Shown here piece after piece: positions 12,364-24,000 of a stretch of 64,000 nt of DNA. Each line of letters starts with the position of its first letter. Position 1 is the first letter of the stretch. A program made the position numbers and the translations under genes. The notes beneath the pieces were generated by a model. That model was not told the origin of the DNA and made no database searches. It saw nothing but the letters and a program-made list of their open reading frames with translations. The stretch comes from Pestalotiopsis fici W106-1 (taxonomy: Eukaryota; Ascomycota; Sordariomycetes; Amphisphaeriales; Sporocadaceae): contig NW_006917096.1 of the NCBI RefSeq assembly GCF_000516985.1, positions 3,395,606 to 3,459,605 of the forward strand, given 5' to 3'.

Positions 12364-13590
12364 TTAGTTGTGATTTGATGCTTTGGCATGCTGCCTTCTG
12401 ATAATCATCTCTTGGATGACATCGTCCTCCATCTTTTGAGCAACTGCATCGTCCCAAGCAGGAAATTCGATGTCTTCGAGGCCACTAGTCCAACCAATGT
12501 AAGGATCATTGTCTCGAACAAGGCGAAAGTAGTCCTTGAATCTCTTTCGAACATGTGCTGGAATATTGGTTCCAATTGCCAGATGCCTTTGCTGAGACTC
12601 ATAGATCAGCTCATTAGCCTTGAGGAGCTTGATCTGAGATGGAGAGTGTGGGACACAAGATCTCATGTATGATTTCAGCTTGAAATAAAATGACAAGTGC
12701 TGGTTCGCTGTGCCTAGATAGGTATCATGAAGACTCAACTCGTATGATGCTGGATAGAATCCAGCTAGCTCCCAGTCCACAATACCAGCGAGACGATGCT
12801 CCAGTACACCGTCAGGAGACTTTCGCTGTTGAATGATTAGATTACGAGGGTTGAGATCGTTGTGGCAGAGAACGGCTTCTTCCGACCACTTCTCGCTCTC
12901 GGAGTTGTCGATGGTCAATGATCCAAGATCATTGAAATTGGATCGTATAATGATGCCTTGCATATTACTTCTGGGCTCAAGAACACAGAATTGTTTCTTC
13001 AACTTCCGCCTGTTCATGAAGGAAGCTAACAGGGCCGAGCCAGTGTCAATGAACCCAGTGTGAGGCCCTCCAAACACGCCGGGCTGGCTGACCTTATCTA
13101 ACATTTCTTTATTTGCACCAGGCGGAGCTTTTGGCCTCTTTTCAGATTCTAAATTGCTTGGTCGGATAGTATGCAACTTCTCAAGTGCTTCACCAAGCTT
13201 AACAACGATCGAGTCTTGAGCATCGGCACTCAATTTCGACCAAACATTTTGCAGCGTATCGCCCTCTACAAACTCTGTGACTGAAAAGTGCAATGCTCTT
13301 CCAAGAGAGTCCTCAATGATGCCAACTTGGTGAGTTTTTGGAACAAGGTCTGGAATGACAGTAGCGGCCAAATGCTGCAAAAGTGCTATCTCACCAAAGG
13401 ATTGGGATTCTTTGTTCTTAATCTCCAGTCGAACTATCTTAGAAGTCAAGTCGAAATCTATTCTTGTTGAAAATTCTGCTTTAAAAACACATTTTTGCTG
13501 GGTCTGGAGAATTATTGTGATAGCAGGTTGATGCTGATTGAACAGTCGGCTGAGCAAGTGCTCGTCAGGGGCGATCATTTGTGCTTGCAT
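12364..13590 (-). CDS. APH/choline-kinase-like phosphotransferase
   Basis: Single-exon gene of 408 residues if it starts at the ATG at 13590. The open frame continues upstream without another ATG, so an extra 5' exon is possible. The catalytic loop is visible as CHNDLNPRNLII (residues about 242-253, the H-x-D-x4-N pattern of the aminoglycoside phosphotransferase family), followed by the metal-binding IVDWELAGFYP (Asp about 271) that replaces DFG in this family. TEFVEGDTLQNVW near the N-terminal half matches the hinge between lobes. Fungal genomes hold many such kinases, and substrates are rarely known. It is probably cytosolic. Convergent with the secreted protein gene on its left (176 bases between stops). 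A true antibiotic-resistance role should not be assumed. Confidence 0.85.
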   Translation of the reverse strand: MQAQMIAPDEHLLSRLFNQHQPAITIILQTQQKCVFKAEFSTRIDFDLTSKIVRLEIKNKESQSFGEIALLQHLAATVIPDLVPKTHQVGIIEDSLGRALHFSVTEFVEGDTLQNVWSKLSADAQDSIVVKLGEALEKLHTIRPSNLESEKRPKAPPGANKEMLDKVSQPGVFGGPHTGFIDTGSALLASFMNRRKLKKQFCVLEPRSNMQGIIIRSNFNDLGSLTIDNSESEKWSEEAVLCHNDLNPRNLIIQQRKSPDGVLEHRLAGIVDWELAGFYPASYELSLHDTYLGTANQHLSFYFKLKSYMRSCVPHSPSQIKLLKANELIYESQQRHLAIGTNIPAHVRKRFKDYFRLVRDNDPYIGWTSGLEDIEFPAWDDAVAQKMEDDVIQEMIIRRQHAKASNHN

Positions 13591-14214
13591 GCTGCTGTTT
13601 GTCAAACCTAAATCGCGGGCTCCGCCTCGTGAGTTATCCAAGCAATAAGAACCGGTCCCAGATGCAACTTTGACGTTTGCAGAAAAATATCGAAAAACGG
13701 GATGTTAGGGGTCGAAATTGACGATGACTTGTGCATGAAAGGGAAGCCATATATTTATTGTCGGGGAGTTCCCCTCAAACCTGACTCAAATAAATAGGCG
13801 CAATTCAATCTTCGGGGATCTCCATTGACAGACAATGGAGACAAAGAATGAAACGGCTACACGGTACTGTAGTCAGCCCTTCAGCACCTTTGGAACTTGT
13901 GCTACAACAAAATTATGTCCTTGTGAAAGCATTTAATTACAATGCAACAGTCATAAATCAATTATGAGGCCGTACAGCCGTTTTGTTCATCTCAACTAAT
14001 GCCACAGCACAAGGGTTTCATGTCGTCACTAGCAAATTTTATCTATGGATCCACCAAATGTCTACTCCATCTATATAATGAACCTGTAATGATGTTCTCA
14101 GACATGTTTTTCTTCTTATCCTTCTGCAAGACACATTCAAAATCATTTCCGACTTCCACTACCATCCACCCCTTACACAATTTAACTCGAAACTGGCATT
14201 ATTCATCAACCAAG
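13591..14214. other. Intergenic between divergent small genes
   Basis: Upstream region of the APH-like gene (minus) and the 45-residue ORF (plus). TATATAAT-like sequence at about 14071-14078 could serve the latter. Nothing else seen. Confidence 0.4.
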
Positions 14215-14352
14215 ATGACGGCCTCAAGCATGATTCCTGAAATCCATAGAGATGAAACCTCTTCAGAAGAGCTTGTTAATGAAAACAAGTGCTCCCAATG
14301 TGGAAAGAATTTCACAGGATCTACCGATACGTGTTCATGCGATGACGATTAA
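14215..14352 (+). CDS. Small cysteine-containing protein, 45 residues
   Basis: ATG at 14215 follows an AC-rich leader (TCATCAACCAAG) typical of fungal start sites. The peptide is acidic and ends in NKCSQCGKNFTGSTDTCSC plus Asp residues. The C-x2-C and C-x-C pairs resemble a minimal zinc-binding knuckle. There is no signal peptide. The frame is open further upstream to 13999, but that part has no coding character. Function unknown; it could also be a chance ORF. Confidence 0.35.
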   Translation: MTASSMIPEIHRDETSSEELVNENKCSQCGKNFTGSTDTCSCDDD

Positions 14353-14640
14353 GGTGGGCAATTGCTATCGAAGTCGTGAAGGAACATCTCGGGTAAGAAG
14401 GACTCTTGATATATTTAGTACTGCTGTTGGTCGCTTCACGTTGCTTCTATAGCTTCACTTGGTTAGCAATGCCACCTTTATTCGCATTGGGATTGCTTCA
14501 TTGACGGCTAAGGACAAGTCTTGGACGTGGGAGATAATGTTAGGTTATTGGTTGGATATACTCGCTTTCAGATACATTTTGTAATTTGCCCTCTTATCTA
14601 TTCTTGTGTTAATACCCTAGAGAGTTCTTTCTGCATCATA

Positions 14641-14721
14641 TCCGTGACCGATCGTCATTCGCTCTAGTTTTGCTATGATTTTTACGCTGGGTGTTGTAAA
14701 AATGCTCTGAGGCCCCAGCCC
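14641..14721 (+). repeat. Dispersed repeat, copy A
   Basis: About 80 bases that match 17508-17593 in the same orientation. Shared blocks include GACCGA-CGT-ATTCGCT near the left end and GTAAAAATGCT-TGAGGCCCC at the right end. The two copies lie on either side of the HET gene. Confidence 0.65.
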
Positions 14722-14932
14722 TTGTAAGGCCAGTGCCTGGGTGGTAAGTAGCAGTGGCTTTACGGAAATGCAGGGAAAACGAAAGTTTGAATGGAAACGA
14801 TGATATAAGCTAGCTACAGGCCACGAGACTGATATTATCAGGCGTTAATGATCTCTCAATCTAGATGTGGCAAAGCGTAGCAAAAGTAAAGTACAGAAGA
14901 AGGCGGAAAGCTGTAGCAACTGCAGGGAAAAT

Positions 14933-14986
14933 TAGGTACTAGTACCTAGGGTGGTGCCTAGCACCTAACAATAACCCTGCAGGGTT
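14933..14986. repeat. Cluster of three palindromes
   Basis: Perfect 16-base palindrome TAGGTACTAGTACCTA at 14933-14948, a 5-bp-arm inverted repeat GGTGC-CTA-GCACC at 14953-14965, and a perfect 14-base palindrome AACCCTGCAGGGTT at 14973-14986. They end 10 bases before the HET stop codon, so they lie in its 3' flank. They could fold in the 3' UTR; no role is proven. Confidence 0.7.
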
Positions 14987-14995
14987 CTGACACCA

Positions 14996-16915
14996 TCACA
15001 CCAAGACAAACTCCTGACAATAGTGGCTATCAAAGAACTCTTGAGTATAAGCATGCTCAGGAGTGAGCCTCTCGTACATTTTTATTCCATCATTCAGATT
15101 GACAGATGCAATGAACTTGTATGTGTCGCCGAGTGGACGGACCAAGGCTGGATATACCAAGCCTTTGAACACACAGATCTTGTCTCCTTGTTCGGCTCTG
15201 CCGCTGAATTTCGCCAGCAAACCAATCATGCCGTCAGTAGTCACAAAGTATGATCCGGCGCTACTGGCTTTAAGCAAGCTCGATATCATTGACGCAGTAT
15301 TTTGCGCTTTCAAGCTGTCTGATGAGGCAGAAGCGAATATGTGATCGCCATCAAAACCCTTCTTGGCAAATTCGTCATAGATTTCGTAAATCGTGTCCAG
15401 TTCGGGTAGCAGGGAAGGAATTCGCTGAAAGTTGATCCAAGACTCGATCCAGCTTGTGACGACGTCTTTATGTGAAGCGTTTTTAATCAAACAGGCGCGT
15501 CTGAATATGAATCGGTCCATTTGGCGAAAGGATAGCAAAGCCCTTTGCGAGCGCTTTTGTTCCCCTGCGCCATTTATATCCATAGACGGTGCGCGATAAC
15601 TGCTGACCACTGTAGATAGCTCCACGCCTTCTAGTCTCATCCGACGCGGGTCTTTGCCTGCGAAGGGATTGTTGGCCAGAGTGAAAGGAGATCTCTCTAC
15701 CCCATAATTGTGCGTCGAGATCCTGACCCCTCGAAAATCCGTCACCCAGCTTGGTGAATCATCTAGACTTTGGGACAAGGACAACAGTAGCGTCAAATCA
15801 CCCGTATTTCCCATGAGACAACGAGCGTAGTCCTCGAACACCTCGGGCCAGGGGCAGCGGTAATCTGGCTTTGGCAGACACGAGAGGTCAGAGATGCTGA
15901 TCATGCCCAACAAGCCGTATATCATATCTTGCGGCAACGTACAGCGATACTGACCCCCAAGACGGTTCAACAATCTATACAATCTGTTCGACACCAAGCT
16001 GGACATATCAGTGATAGACTTTTCTCGCATGGTTTCCCCCTCTTGTGCCCAGTTCTGGACCAATCTTCTTAGAGATACCAGATTGTCCATTTCTCGTGGC
16101 ATGCTATACCAGAGTCGAAGCACATCGTCCATCAAGTACGTCTGTACTGCCAGCCAGAAGGTATGTAGATTGTTGAATGTCGTTGCAGAACCACCAGCAA
16201 TAACAATCGGAGGTTCTCTTGCCAAGGCGGCCTCTTGCAGGACCCAGATCCGATAGAACCATGGCCGTTTCGACAAGCCCAGTAAGCCCTTGCACAATCT
16301 CTCAACCTTGGTCGTGTTTCCAATTTGGCGGTGCAGGCTCTCAATGTATGGACGACAGGATTCAATGTCCTGGTAAGACAAAGACAGCGTCGCCATTTTG
16401 TTGGCGTATTCAAATATTTCATAGATCTGCCCCTCTTCATCTGACCCTTCGTTACCTCCGAGCCATATTACAACTCGCGCTGCTGACCGATATATCATAC
16501 CCATACGTGGCACTTGACTCGACTTTTCCTCAATGTCGGCTTGATTTATGCATAAAGCATCGGCCCAAATCCACTCGTGTTCCTGAAACAGAGTCTCGGG
16601 AGGAGGGACAGATTCTGGAAAAGTAGCATTTTGGGTTTCGGGAGTCTTCCGCCCACATTTCCATTCCCGGATATGCCGGAGTAACACGGATAGATTAGCT
16701 GTAATAGCCATCGGCTCGCCGTTCAGAGCCAGAAGACTTTTAGATCTGTCGTCGCCCCAGACGTACGAGAGGGCGATATATGGTGTATCATCATGCTCTG
16801 GAGAAATGCTTCTCATCTCGCAGCTTAGAGTACTAACACCATTACCCGGCAAGACCCGCAGTAGGCGAACTTCCGAGGCCCCCAATGATTGATATACAGG
16901 AGCAGCGTGCTGCAT
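14996..16915 (-). CDS. HET domain protein (heterokaryon incompatibility)
   Basis: Single exon of 639 residues. The N-terminal HET domain shows its three blocks: YIALSYVWGDD (residues about 46-56), WIWADALCINQADIEEKSSQ (about 114-133) and RMGMIYRSAARVVIWLGG (about 136-153). The rest is the long variable region usual for this family, without ankyrin, WD or TPR repeats that I can see. HET domains trigger cell death or growth arrest in vegetative incompatibility and related immune responses. The start was chosen as the first ATG of the frame, 45 residues before the first HET block. It is flanked by two copies of a short repeat and lies in the same 15 kb as a Clr5-ankyrin and a NACHT gene, families that also take part in allorecognition. 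Confidence 0.9.
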   Translation of the reverse strand: MQHAAPVYQSLGASEVRLLRVLPGNGVSTLSCEMRSISPEHDDTPYIALSYVWGDDRSKSLLALNGEPMAITANLSVLLRHIREWKCGRKTPETQNATFPESVPPPETLFQEHEWIWADALCINQADIEEKSSQVPRMGMIYRSAARVVIWLGGNEGSDEEGQIYEIFEYANKMATLSLSYQDIESCRPYIESLHRQIGNTTKVERLCKGLLGLSKRPWFYRIWVLQEAALAREPPIVIAGGSATTFNNLHTFWLAVQTYLMDDVLRLWYSMPREMDNLVSLRRLVQNWAQEGETMREKSITDMSSLVSNRLYRLLNRLGGQYRCTLPQDMIYGLLGMISISDLSCLPKPDYRCPWPEVFEDYARCLMGNTGDLTLLLSLSQSLDDSPSWVTDFRGVRISTHNYGVERSPFTLANNPFAGKDPRRMRLEGVELSTVVSSYRAPSMDINGAGEQKRSQRALLSFRQMDRFIFRRACLIKNASHKDVVTSWIESWINFQRIPSLLPELDTIYEIYDEFAKKGFDGDHIFASASSDSLKAQNTASMISSLLKASSAGSYFVTTDGMIGLLAKFSGRAEQGDKICVFKGLVYPALVRPLGDTYKFIASVNLNDGIKMYERLTPEHAYTQEFFDSHYCQEFVLV

Positions 16916-18097
16916 GATGAGACATGGGCAAGTGATTCATATATTTGGCACAGATATCCTTCGCATATTGCAAAAGCGATTAGATCAGAGGATTCAGAGC
17001 TGAAGAACACTTGGCCACGCCGTGACAGGGTTCCCCGCCATCGAGGCTAGCCTCATGCATCTTTTATGCTGTAATCCCTTAACAAACTTGTTGCCCTTGA
17101 AAAATCCGGCGGATGTTCGGATTCCAGAATTGAGAGCCAAGGATTAATTACTGGATGATGTGAAGCAGCGGGACAAAAGGCGCCAGACTCAGCGGGAGAT
17201 TTATTGCGATGAGCTAAATTCTGAACAAACCAGTGAGAAATAAATATGGTATGAAACCAGCATTATCCGTACCCCGACCATCCGTGCTAACCTAAGTCCT
17301 CCTTTTTAGCCAACCACTTCTATCTCATATTAGCGTTAACAATTGAGTTTAGACCTACACAAAGTCGGCCTAGCTGATGCCGAAAAGATCCTTCTGATTG
17401 CAGCTACATTTTGTTCTTCTCATATACAACTGTCAAACATTATGTCTAGACTTAGCTTGCTCTCTACCTTTCTTCCTGGCGGCACAGTAGTTGTTTGTCG
17501 CAACGGGTCCGGGACCGACCGTGATTCGCTTTGGTACCGTTTTGGTTTTGTCAAGCTAATAGGTGCTGTAAAAATGCTTTGAGGCCCCAGCCCCCGCCAA
17601 CATGGCACCCATTGCGTCTGGGAGCGCCCCAAAATATGTGACATCTCGGTCAAGAAAAATTGTCAAAATCTATATAGCTCTTTACAATGTATCTTAGCGT
17701 AAGCCTTTCCCATCGGCTTGGCAAAATAGCCCAGCGGGGCGGGCCTAGCCTGCGATCTCAATCAGTCTCGATTTCCTACTTGGGTTATCGTCCCAATTGG
17801 GTAAATGGCTTGTTTAGGCTTAGTCCCGCTATCTCAATACCAAGCACTACCATTAACATCAAAGTAGCCTATGTTCTAACCTCCTTGGAGCTCTGATAAT
17901 TTTCAAATGATTTCCACGGATTGTAGTAAGAAAGCTTTCATTTTGGACCGCATGGAAAGGACATCACTTTTGTTGTGATTCTGTTACTACACACCGGCCC
18001 TTACACACCCTCACCAAAGGTCAGGTTTCCCCATAAATCCGTTTGAACCTGGCGAGGCATCTACCTCAGTGAACTTCTCCTGGTTTGCTTCACCACA
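16916..18097. other. Intergenic with repeat copy B
   Basis: Upstream regions of the HET gene (minus) and the permease gene (plus). Small ORFs at 17343-17582 and 17687-17896 lack support; the first overlaps the repeat at 17508-17593. No gene seen. Confidence 0.45.
17508..17593 (+). repeat. Dispersed repeat, copy B
   Basis: Matches 14641-14721 in direct orientation with substitutions and a few small indels. The best conserved part is the right end, GTAAAAATGCTTTGAGGCCC (17572-17591). Similarity seems to fade outside the given limits. Confidence 0.65.
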
Positions 18098-20274
18098 ATG
18101 CACCAACAGTTCGAGCTTGAGGATCATCAGCTCGAGGCACAGGGATACTCGCCCGCAATGCCGAGGCGCTTCTCGCTGCAATCTCTCTTATCACTGAGCT
18201 TCGCGCTGACTGCAACTTGGAATGGCTTTGGCAGTGCCATTGGAATAAGCTTGGCCGAGTCTTCCTCGTCGGGCACCCTTTGGACGCTTGTCGTTGCGGC
18301 ACTCATGAATCTCATCGTGTCTCTTGGCATGGCAGAGCTTGCCTCGGCGTATCCTAACTCTGGGGCTCAGTATTATTGGTCCTATCAAGTGTCGAGCCAG
18401 CAGTGGGCGCCATTTGCATCATACATGTAAGCTATAGTACCAGTTGTATTTCATTTACCCAAATTGATACCTGTTATCTAACTCATCCAGGTCTGCCTGT
18501 ATCAGTACCTGCGGCTGGTGGTTGGGCCTGGCGAGTGTCTGCAACTTTGTTGCTGCCATGGTTCTTGCTATTGTGCAGTTGTATGTCGAAGACTACGTCA
18601 TACAGACTCGGGAGCAACTGTTCTGCTATGTCATGATTGTCTGGTTGGCTGTGCTGCTCAACATCTTTGCTATGGATTACCTTCCAGCACTGAACCAGTA
18701 CCTGTGTAAGTAGCATTGACGACTAGACGCTCGACTTTGACTGACAGCTTTCATAAAGTGTACTTCTCAGTGTCGACGCTCTTGGCCACTGTTTTCATCA
18801 TTCTGGTTGCCGCCTTTCCAAATTATCGATCCAGTGAATGGGTCTTTACAGATACAACAAACTTGAATGATTCATACAATAAAGGCTTTCTTCTGATCCT
18901 ATGCCTGCTAAACAATACGTACGGCTTCATGGGTACTGACGCGGGGGCACATCTGGCCGAAGAGATTCCCGCACCATCGGTCAACGTACCCAAGGTCATT
19001 GTGAGAGTCCATCAGTCCTGCGACTGCGCAGAAGTCTTTGCTGACATCCCAAGGTGTATCCCATCATCATTGGGCTGTTGACAGGTATTTGACCCAGATT
19101 TAACAAGAAGTCTTGCTGCTCGGCTCTAACATCCATCTCAAGCGTGGCCGTTTGCAGTTGCGTGCATGTATGTTATTACTGATGTGGAGAGAGTTGCCAA
19201 TCCGCCAAGTGGAATCGCCTTGATTGAGATTTATTATCAAGCCACAGCAAGCAAATTCCTCACGGCTCTGCTACTTGCTGCATTTGCACTCTGCCTCTTT
19301 GGGTGCGCCGTGGCCAATATCACGGGGTCGAGTCGCCAAATATGGGCTGCATCGCGGGACAACTGCTACCCTTGGTCAGTGGGGCTTTCACAAATCCACC
19401 GCAAGTATCAAATGCCCCGAAATGCGGCATGCCTGACTGGAGCCTTTACTACGGTAATCCATCACTCACAATGCCCCAGAAACGTGGAAGCTGACGAGCG
19501 CAGCTTTATGGATTGATTTTCCTCGGATCGAGCACTGCTTTTGCTTCCATGGTTAGCGCCAACATCGTCTTCATGATGACTTCATATGTCGTTCCGCAGG
19601 GCATAGTGGCTTGGCGTGGTCGTTCCCGCGTCCTTCCTGCACGGCACTTTGAGCTCGGGAACTGGGGTCTTGTCATCAACATCACAAGCTGTGTATGGGT
19701 GATATTCCTAGACATCGTGGCTTGCTTCCCAATCAATCGGCCTGTTACTGCTGCCAACATGAATTACGTCGGGTAAGAAGATCCAACGCGAAGCTGCTAA
19801 TCAAAGCACACTCAGTTAACATTCAAAACTTGCAGTATTGTTATTGTCGCCATCACAAGCTACGTTGCATTAGCTTGGCATCTTTGGCAACGGCATGTGT
19901 TCAAGGGACCTACGGTGGCTCTCCAGATGGTGGACCAACATGCACACTCAGGGATGGCTTGTTACGAACATGCACCCTTGCATAAGAACAAACAAATGTG
20001 TTGGCGCTTAAGGAAAGAAGGGAGGGGCTTAGCACCGAAAGCCGGGAACAAGTCAAGACAGGAACCACCATCCTTGACAGCTGCCAGCCAGCTGCCTGAC
20101 AGGATCACAGTCTTGGCAATGATCCAGACGGTTGGATCATTGGGATCATTGAACTCCATCGACTCCAGGACTATGGAGTCGGCTTGGCATTATGATCCAA
20201 GGAACATCAGTGAGGGAATGAATGGATATATATTACAGAAGGATTTCCTACATAGACAGTCATTACCTCAGTGA
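18098..20274 (+). CDS. APC-family amino acid/choline permease
   Basis: Seven exons join in frame to 611 residues: 18098-18426, 18491-18705, 18759-19000, 19054-19084, 19143-19453, 19504-19772 and 19836-20274. All introns are GT-AG and 50-64 bases, and one exon is only 31 bases. The protein has about 12 membrane segments. Family marks are RRFSLQSLLSLSFALTATWN at the first helix, MAELASAYPNSGAQYYW, and NNTYGFMGTDAGAHLAEEIP. This pattern fits the fungal amino acid, GABA and choline permease group (UGA4/HNM1-like); the substrate cannot be read from sequence. Located in the plasma membrane or vacuole. After the last helix there is a hydrophilic tail of about 115 residues, longer than usual. Part of it may be an unrecognised intron or read-through. 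It has no evident partner among its neighbours. Confidence 0.85.
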
Positions 20275-21023
20275 TCAATCTAAGCATCTATCTTACCCAT
20301 AGGTGAAGCATTCAATACGCTTTGACGACTACACTTGTGACATCAGTTTATGATCATCTTTATTACTCTTTGCTCAGCTTAGTATCTCGTCTAACGTTCC
20401 CTGTTAGCATAAACCCCAACACCCCTTATACTCAGGTTTATTCTAGAAACCCGTAGTATAGTCGTTACATGGCTCTTCAGACGAAAGCTGTTTACAGTCT
20501 CCTTGGGGGGCATGACAAGGAAGCTGCCGTGGCTCCCTTGAAAGACAAAGATGGAAAGTCAGACTAGCCACTCATAGAGTTGTCTGTTGAGCCTTGTCCT
20601 CGGAGCGAATGTGATTACAGTGCATTAGTTAAAGCTGTTCATATGTGGCTGCTGGATTGCTGGCGGGGCTTAATTGAAGGTTTGCGCTCTACTGTAAGAT
20701 GAAATACAGTAACATGATCTTTGACAGATTTACACCACATCAAGGGGCAACCACCAGTTATTGAAGAGCTTTTCGATTGAGTCGAATGCTACGGTTTCAA
20801 TTGACAGCTGAGTGCAAGATTACAAATGACCTTTCATTCATCTAGGAGCAAAATGCTAAAGTCTTGCATATCAACTCATCAAAACCTTCTTGACTCTGCT
20901 ATACTCCTTGGAATGTGAATACCTGACCTTGAAAGACCTTGGGCATGGCGTAAGAAAGTTTTCCAGCCGAACTCCAGAACGCCGTGCCCCTTCAATGAAA
21001 TAGGATGAGCGTGCGAACAATTT
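20275..21023. other. Intergenic between convergent genes
   Basis: 3' flanks of the permease (plus) and the ankyrin gene (minus). No gene or repeat seen. Confidence 0.5.
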
Positions 21024-24000
21024 CTACTCTTCGAACATGATAGAGTCCTCAAAGTTGTGGTTGTCTTCTGTGATTGTGTATGGAACCAAAGACCACCCTG
21101 TCCCCTCAAGCATGTGCTCTTCATACTCCTCGAGCATCCTCCTGGCCATCTCGTCGCGCTCCCTATCCAGGGCTGTGTACGGCCCAAAAGACCACTCTGT
21201 CATTTGTAGAAAGTGGAACTCATCTCCCAACATAAACAAGTCATCGCCAGGTATTTCTTGGGCAGCATTTGAAAACTCTCTGGACTGCGTCACTGAACAA
21301 TCAATGAATGAGGCAGGGTTGGATACTTCTTCCGGGGAACCTGATTGCGGATAGCAGCCAGCGGGCCGTTTGCAAAGGCGACATCCCTCCAAAGATGCAT
21401 CATCGTAAATGAAACGAGCGCAGCTGTGAAATCGATCAGTTGCTCGAGGCTTTCGAGCAAGTTCAGAATCCTCGGGGTCCCACCCTCCATGGTCCTTGAG
21501 GAGATTTGCCGTTGCGTAGTGGCATCCCTGGATGGCAAAATTCACTGCCCGAACAAAATGGATCCTCTGGCGTCCTCGAATATTAATCCCATGCGAAAGC
21601 AGGAGCTCTGCCATGTCGATTCTTCCGTTCATTGCTGCTTTTTCCAAGGCTCTTTCGCCATGCGATAAGGCATTGATATCAAGGCCATGTTCTAGAAGAA
21701 AACTGGCCTTTTCTAGATCCCCACATGTTGCGGCACCAATGAGTAGGTCCGAAAACACAGTATCGGCGTCAATGTTAGCTCCGGCTTCTATCAGCAGTGA
21801 TGCAATCTTCCAGTGACTTGAATCCAATGCGCAGCACAAAGCTGTAGAATAACCGCTTGATGCTTGCCAATCAACGGTTGCGCCCGCCTCCAGGATCGTC
21901 CTCACACAGTCTATGTCGCCGATACTAGCTGCAAGCTGGAGTGGAGAGTATGATTGATGATCCACAATTTCATAAAAATCAAGGCAAGTCAGAATTGATA
22001 GATGTAGACTAATTGTTTCAAGGCCAGCTGAGGTTTTGATGGCGGCCAAGAGCAGGCAGCGATGCCAGGACGGCTCTTTGATTGATGACATCGGGCAGGC
22101 TGCCATTAACATCTCCCTGACTCCGTAGCTGATGGTAGCTGGCTTGTAGTTGTACATGGTTTCTATGAGCAAAAGATCTGGTTGATAGCCGTGGTCAAGC
22201 ATTGCCCTGATCAGCCGATCCTGTGCCATAAGAGCTGCCAGCAACATTGGTGAACAGAGGCACCTATCTTTGAACCGCTGAACGTACAAAGGACTGGAGC
22301 ACTTGTGGTATTTCATGCCTCTCCATGATTCGTTCGAAGTGATGATCAGGCCTTGGTCTTCGTCCTCTGGCATGGATGAGTCTAGTAAAAGACCAGCGTG
22401 CCAGCAGTAAATAGAACGTGCCGAGCTCGCTCTGAAGGCATCACCAAGGAAAATGTTGATCAAGAAAGCGTCAGCCGCTCGGATTGAGAGGACAAAGCCA
22501 GTGGCTTCGTATTCATCCACTGGGCCAGGTGGTCGCTTTGCCAGGAGATCCTCAAACCCATGGTAAAGATTCATTGTGACAGCCCGGTTCACACCGTGTA
22601 GCAGTGCTTTCGAGCTGTATATACCACCACAGCTGAAATAATGCCGAGCCATGGTCATGTTGCCTACTTGATAGGCAGCTTCCAGTACGGTTTCACCGTT
22701 TTCACCGGTTGCGAATATGTCAGCGCCCCGTGCAAAGAGTAGCTGTATAACTTCTTCATCGCTGCTCCGTATAGCTTCGACCAAGTTATGACCTGAAATG
22801 AAAGCGCCGGCATCAAGAATTTGACGCACAATTTCTCGTCCCTTTCGGCCACTAATGGCAATGTCAAGTGCATCTTGCAAATCCTCGTTGAATTGCCCAT
22901 CGATGTCTTCACAGCAAAGAAGTGCCGTGTGTACTAGGATGATGGATCCCAGCTCCACGAAATCTTTGAGCGCAACATCGCCAGCATCGGCTCCAAGCTC
23001 TAGCAAGGTCTCTGCAGCCACGCGATGACCCATGCGTACTACACACTCTAAGGGACTCCGAATATCGGGTCGGTCATCCATGTCAGTTTCGTCAAGAGCT
23101 TCAAACTGCAACTCCTCACCAGAATTGATGTCGAACCCGCAAGACGTTAGCAGCTTTGTCAACGGGACATTCCCATATAATGCCGCCATTTGAAGATGTG
23201 AAACGCTTGGGGTGATAAACTCGGATGGGGCGGCACCGTGTTTTAGTAGATGAATCGCGATCCGGCAGTCCGGAATCCAGGCTATCGCAATAAAGGCCCA
23301 GTTCACCAAGTTCTGGTTGTGGAGGATTTGTGCATCGAGACTCAACAGTCTATGCACAGTAGCTTCATCTCCCGAGAGGCAGGCAGTAAGGAACCCCTCC
23401 TCGAATATTTCATGACGATTCTCCTGTTCCAAGACTGCAGCGATAATCATTGCCAGAATGTCAATCTCGTTGGAAACAATAGCAAGTTGTAGTGCTGTGA
23501 CTTTTTGTTCCCAGACTTGTCCATAGACATTGACTTGGTATTCGTAGTCACCTGTGACGTAAGGAAGCGGGTCTAGCTGGAAATCACTTTGGCCTTCATC
23601 GGCCAAAGACTCAACAGGAGGGACCTGTATTACCGTATCTTGAGCACCTTGCTGTATAAGGAATTCTACAAGATCTCTATTATTTTGTGAGACAGCTTCC
23701 ATAAGCGGTGGAAGAAACCAATCAAATGACTGTTGGTCATATCGGGCGCCCTTATCCAAGAGAAGAGTAGCGAATCGTAAGGTGTCCTGATGTTTAGGTC
23801 TGTAACAAAGAACTTGAAGAGGTGTAGGTGATCCAAGGTCCACCTTGGCCCCATGTTCAATCAGAAAAGTTGCCATGGGCAAGTCGCAAGTTGAAGCTGC
23901 ATACTGCAAGGCAGTACTTTGATTGATCGGCAAATACCTACTATTCAGAGCCGCCTTTCCTCGTACTAAGTTGTGCATTTCACCGTTCCCTAATTCCAAC

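Larger units (their letters stand above)
14353..14995. other. Intergenic, holds repeat copy A and a palindrome cluster
   Basis: Downstream flank of the HET gene. It contains one copy of a short dispersed repeat (14641-14721) and three palindromes at 14933-14986, described separately. No gene seen. Confidence 0.5.

Noticed and set aside
12364..13641. Non-ATG start at 13641 for the kinase gene
   Set aside because: It would begin with TTG; the first in-frame ATG at 13590 is preferred, though an upstream exon cannot be excluded.
17509..17520. CGG-N6-CCG match inside repeat copy B
   Set aside because: It lies in a GC-rich repeat, far from any start codon of the tricarboxylate module, and copy A does not preserve it; treated as chance.
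17343..17582. 79-codon ORF next to the permease gene
   Set aside because: It overlaps the dispersed repeat, has no resemblance to a protein family and lacks a convincing leader.
14641..17593. Retrotransposon with the two repeats as LTRs around the HET gene
   Set aside because: The repeats are only about 80 bases, no pol-like coding lies between, and no primer-binding or polypurine site is seen.
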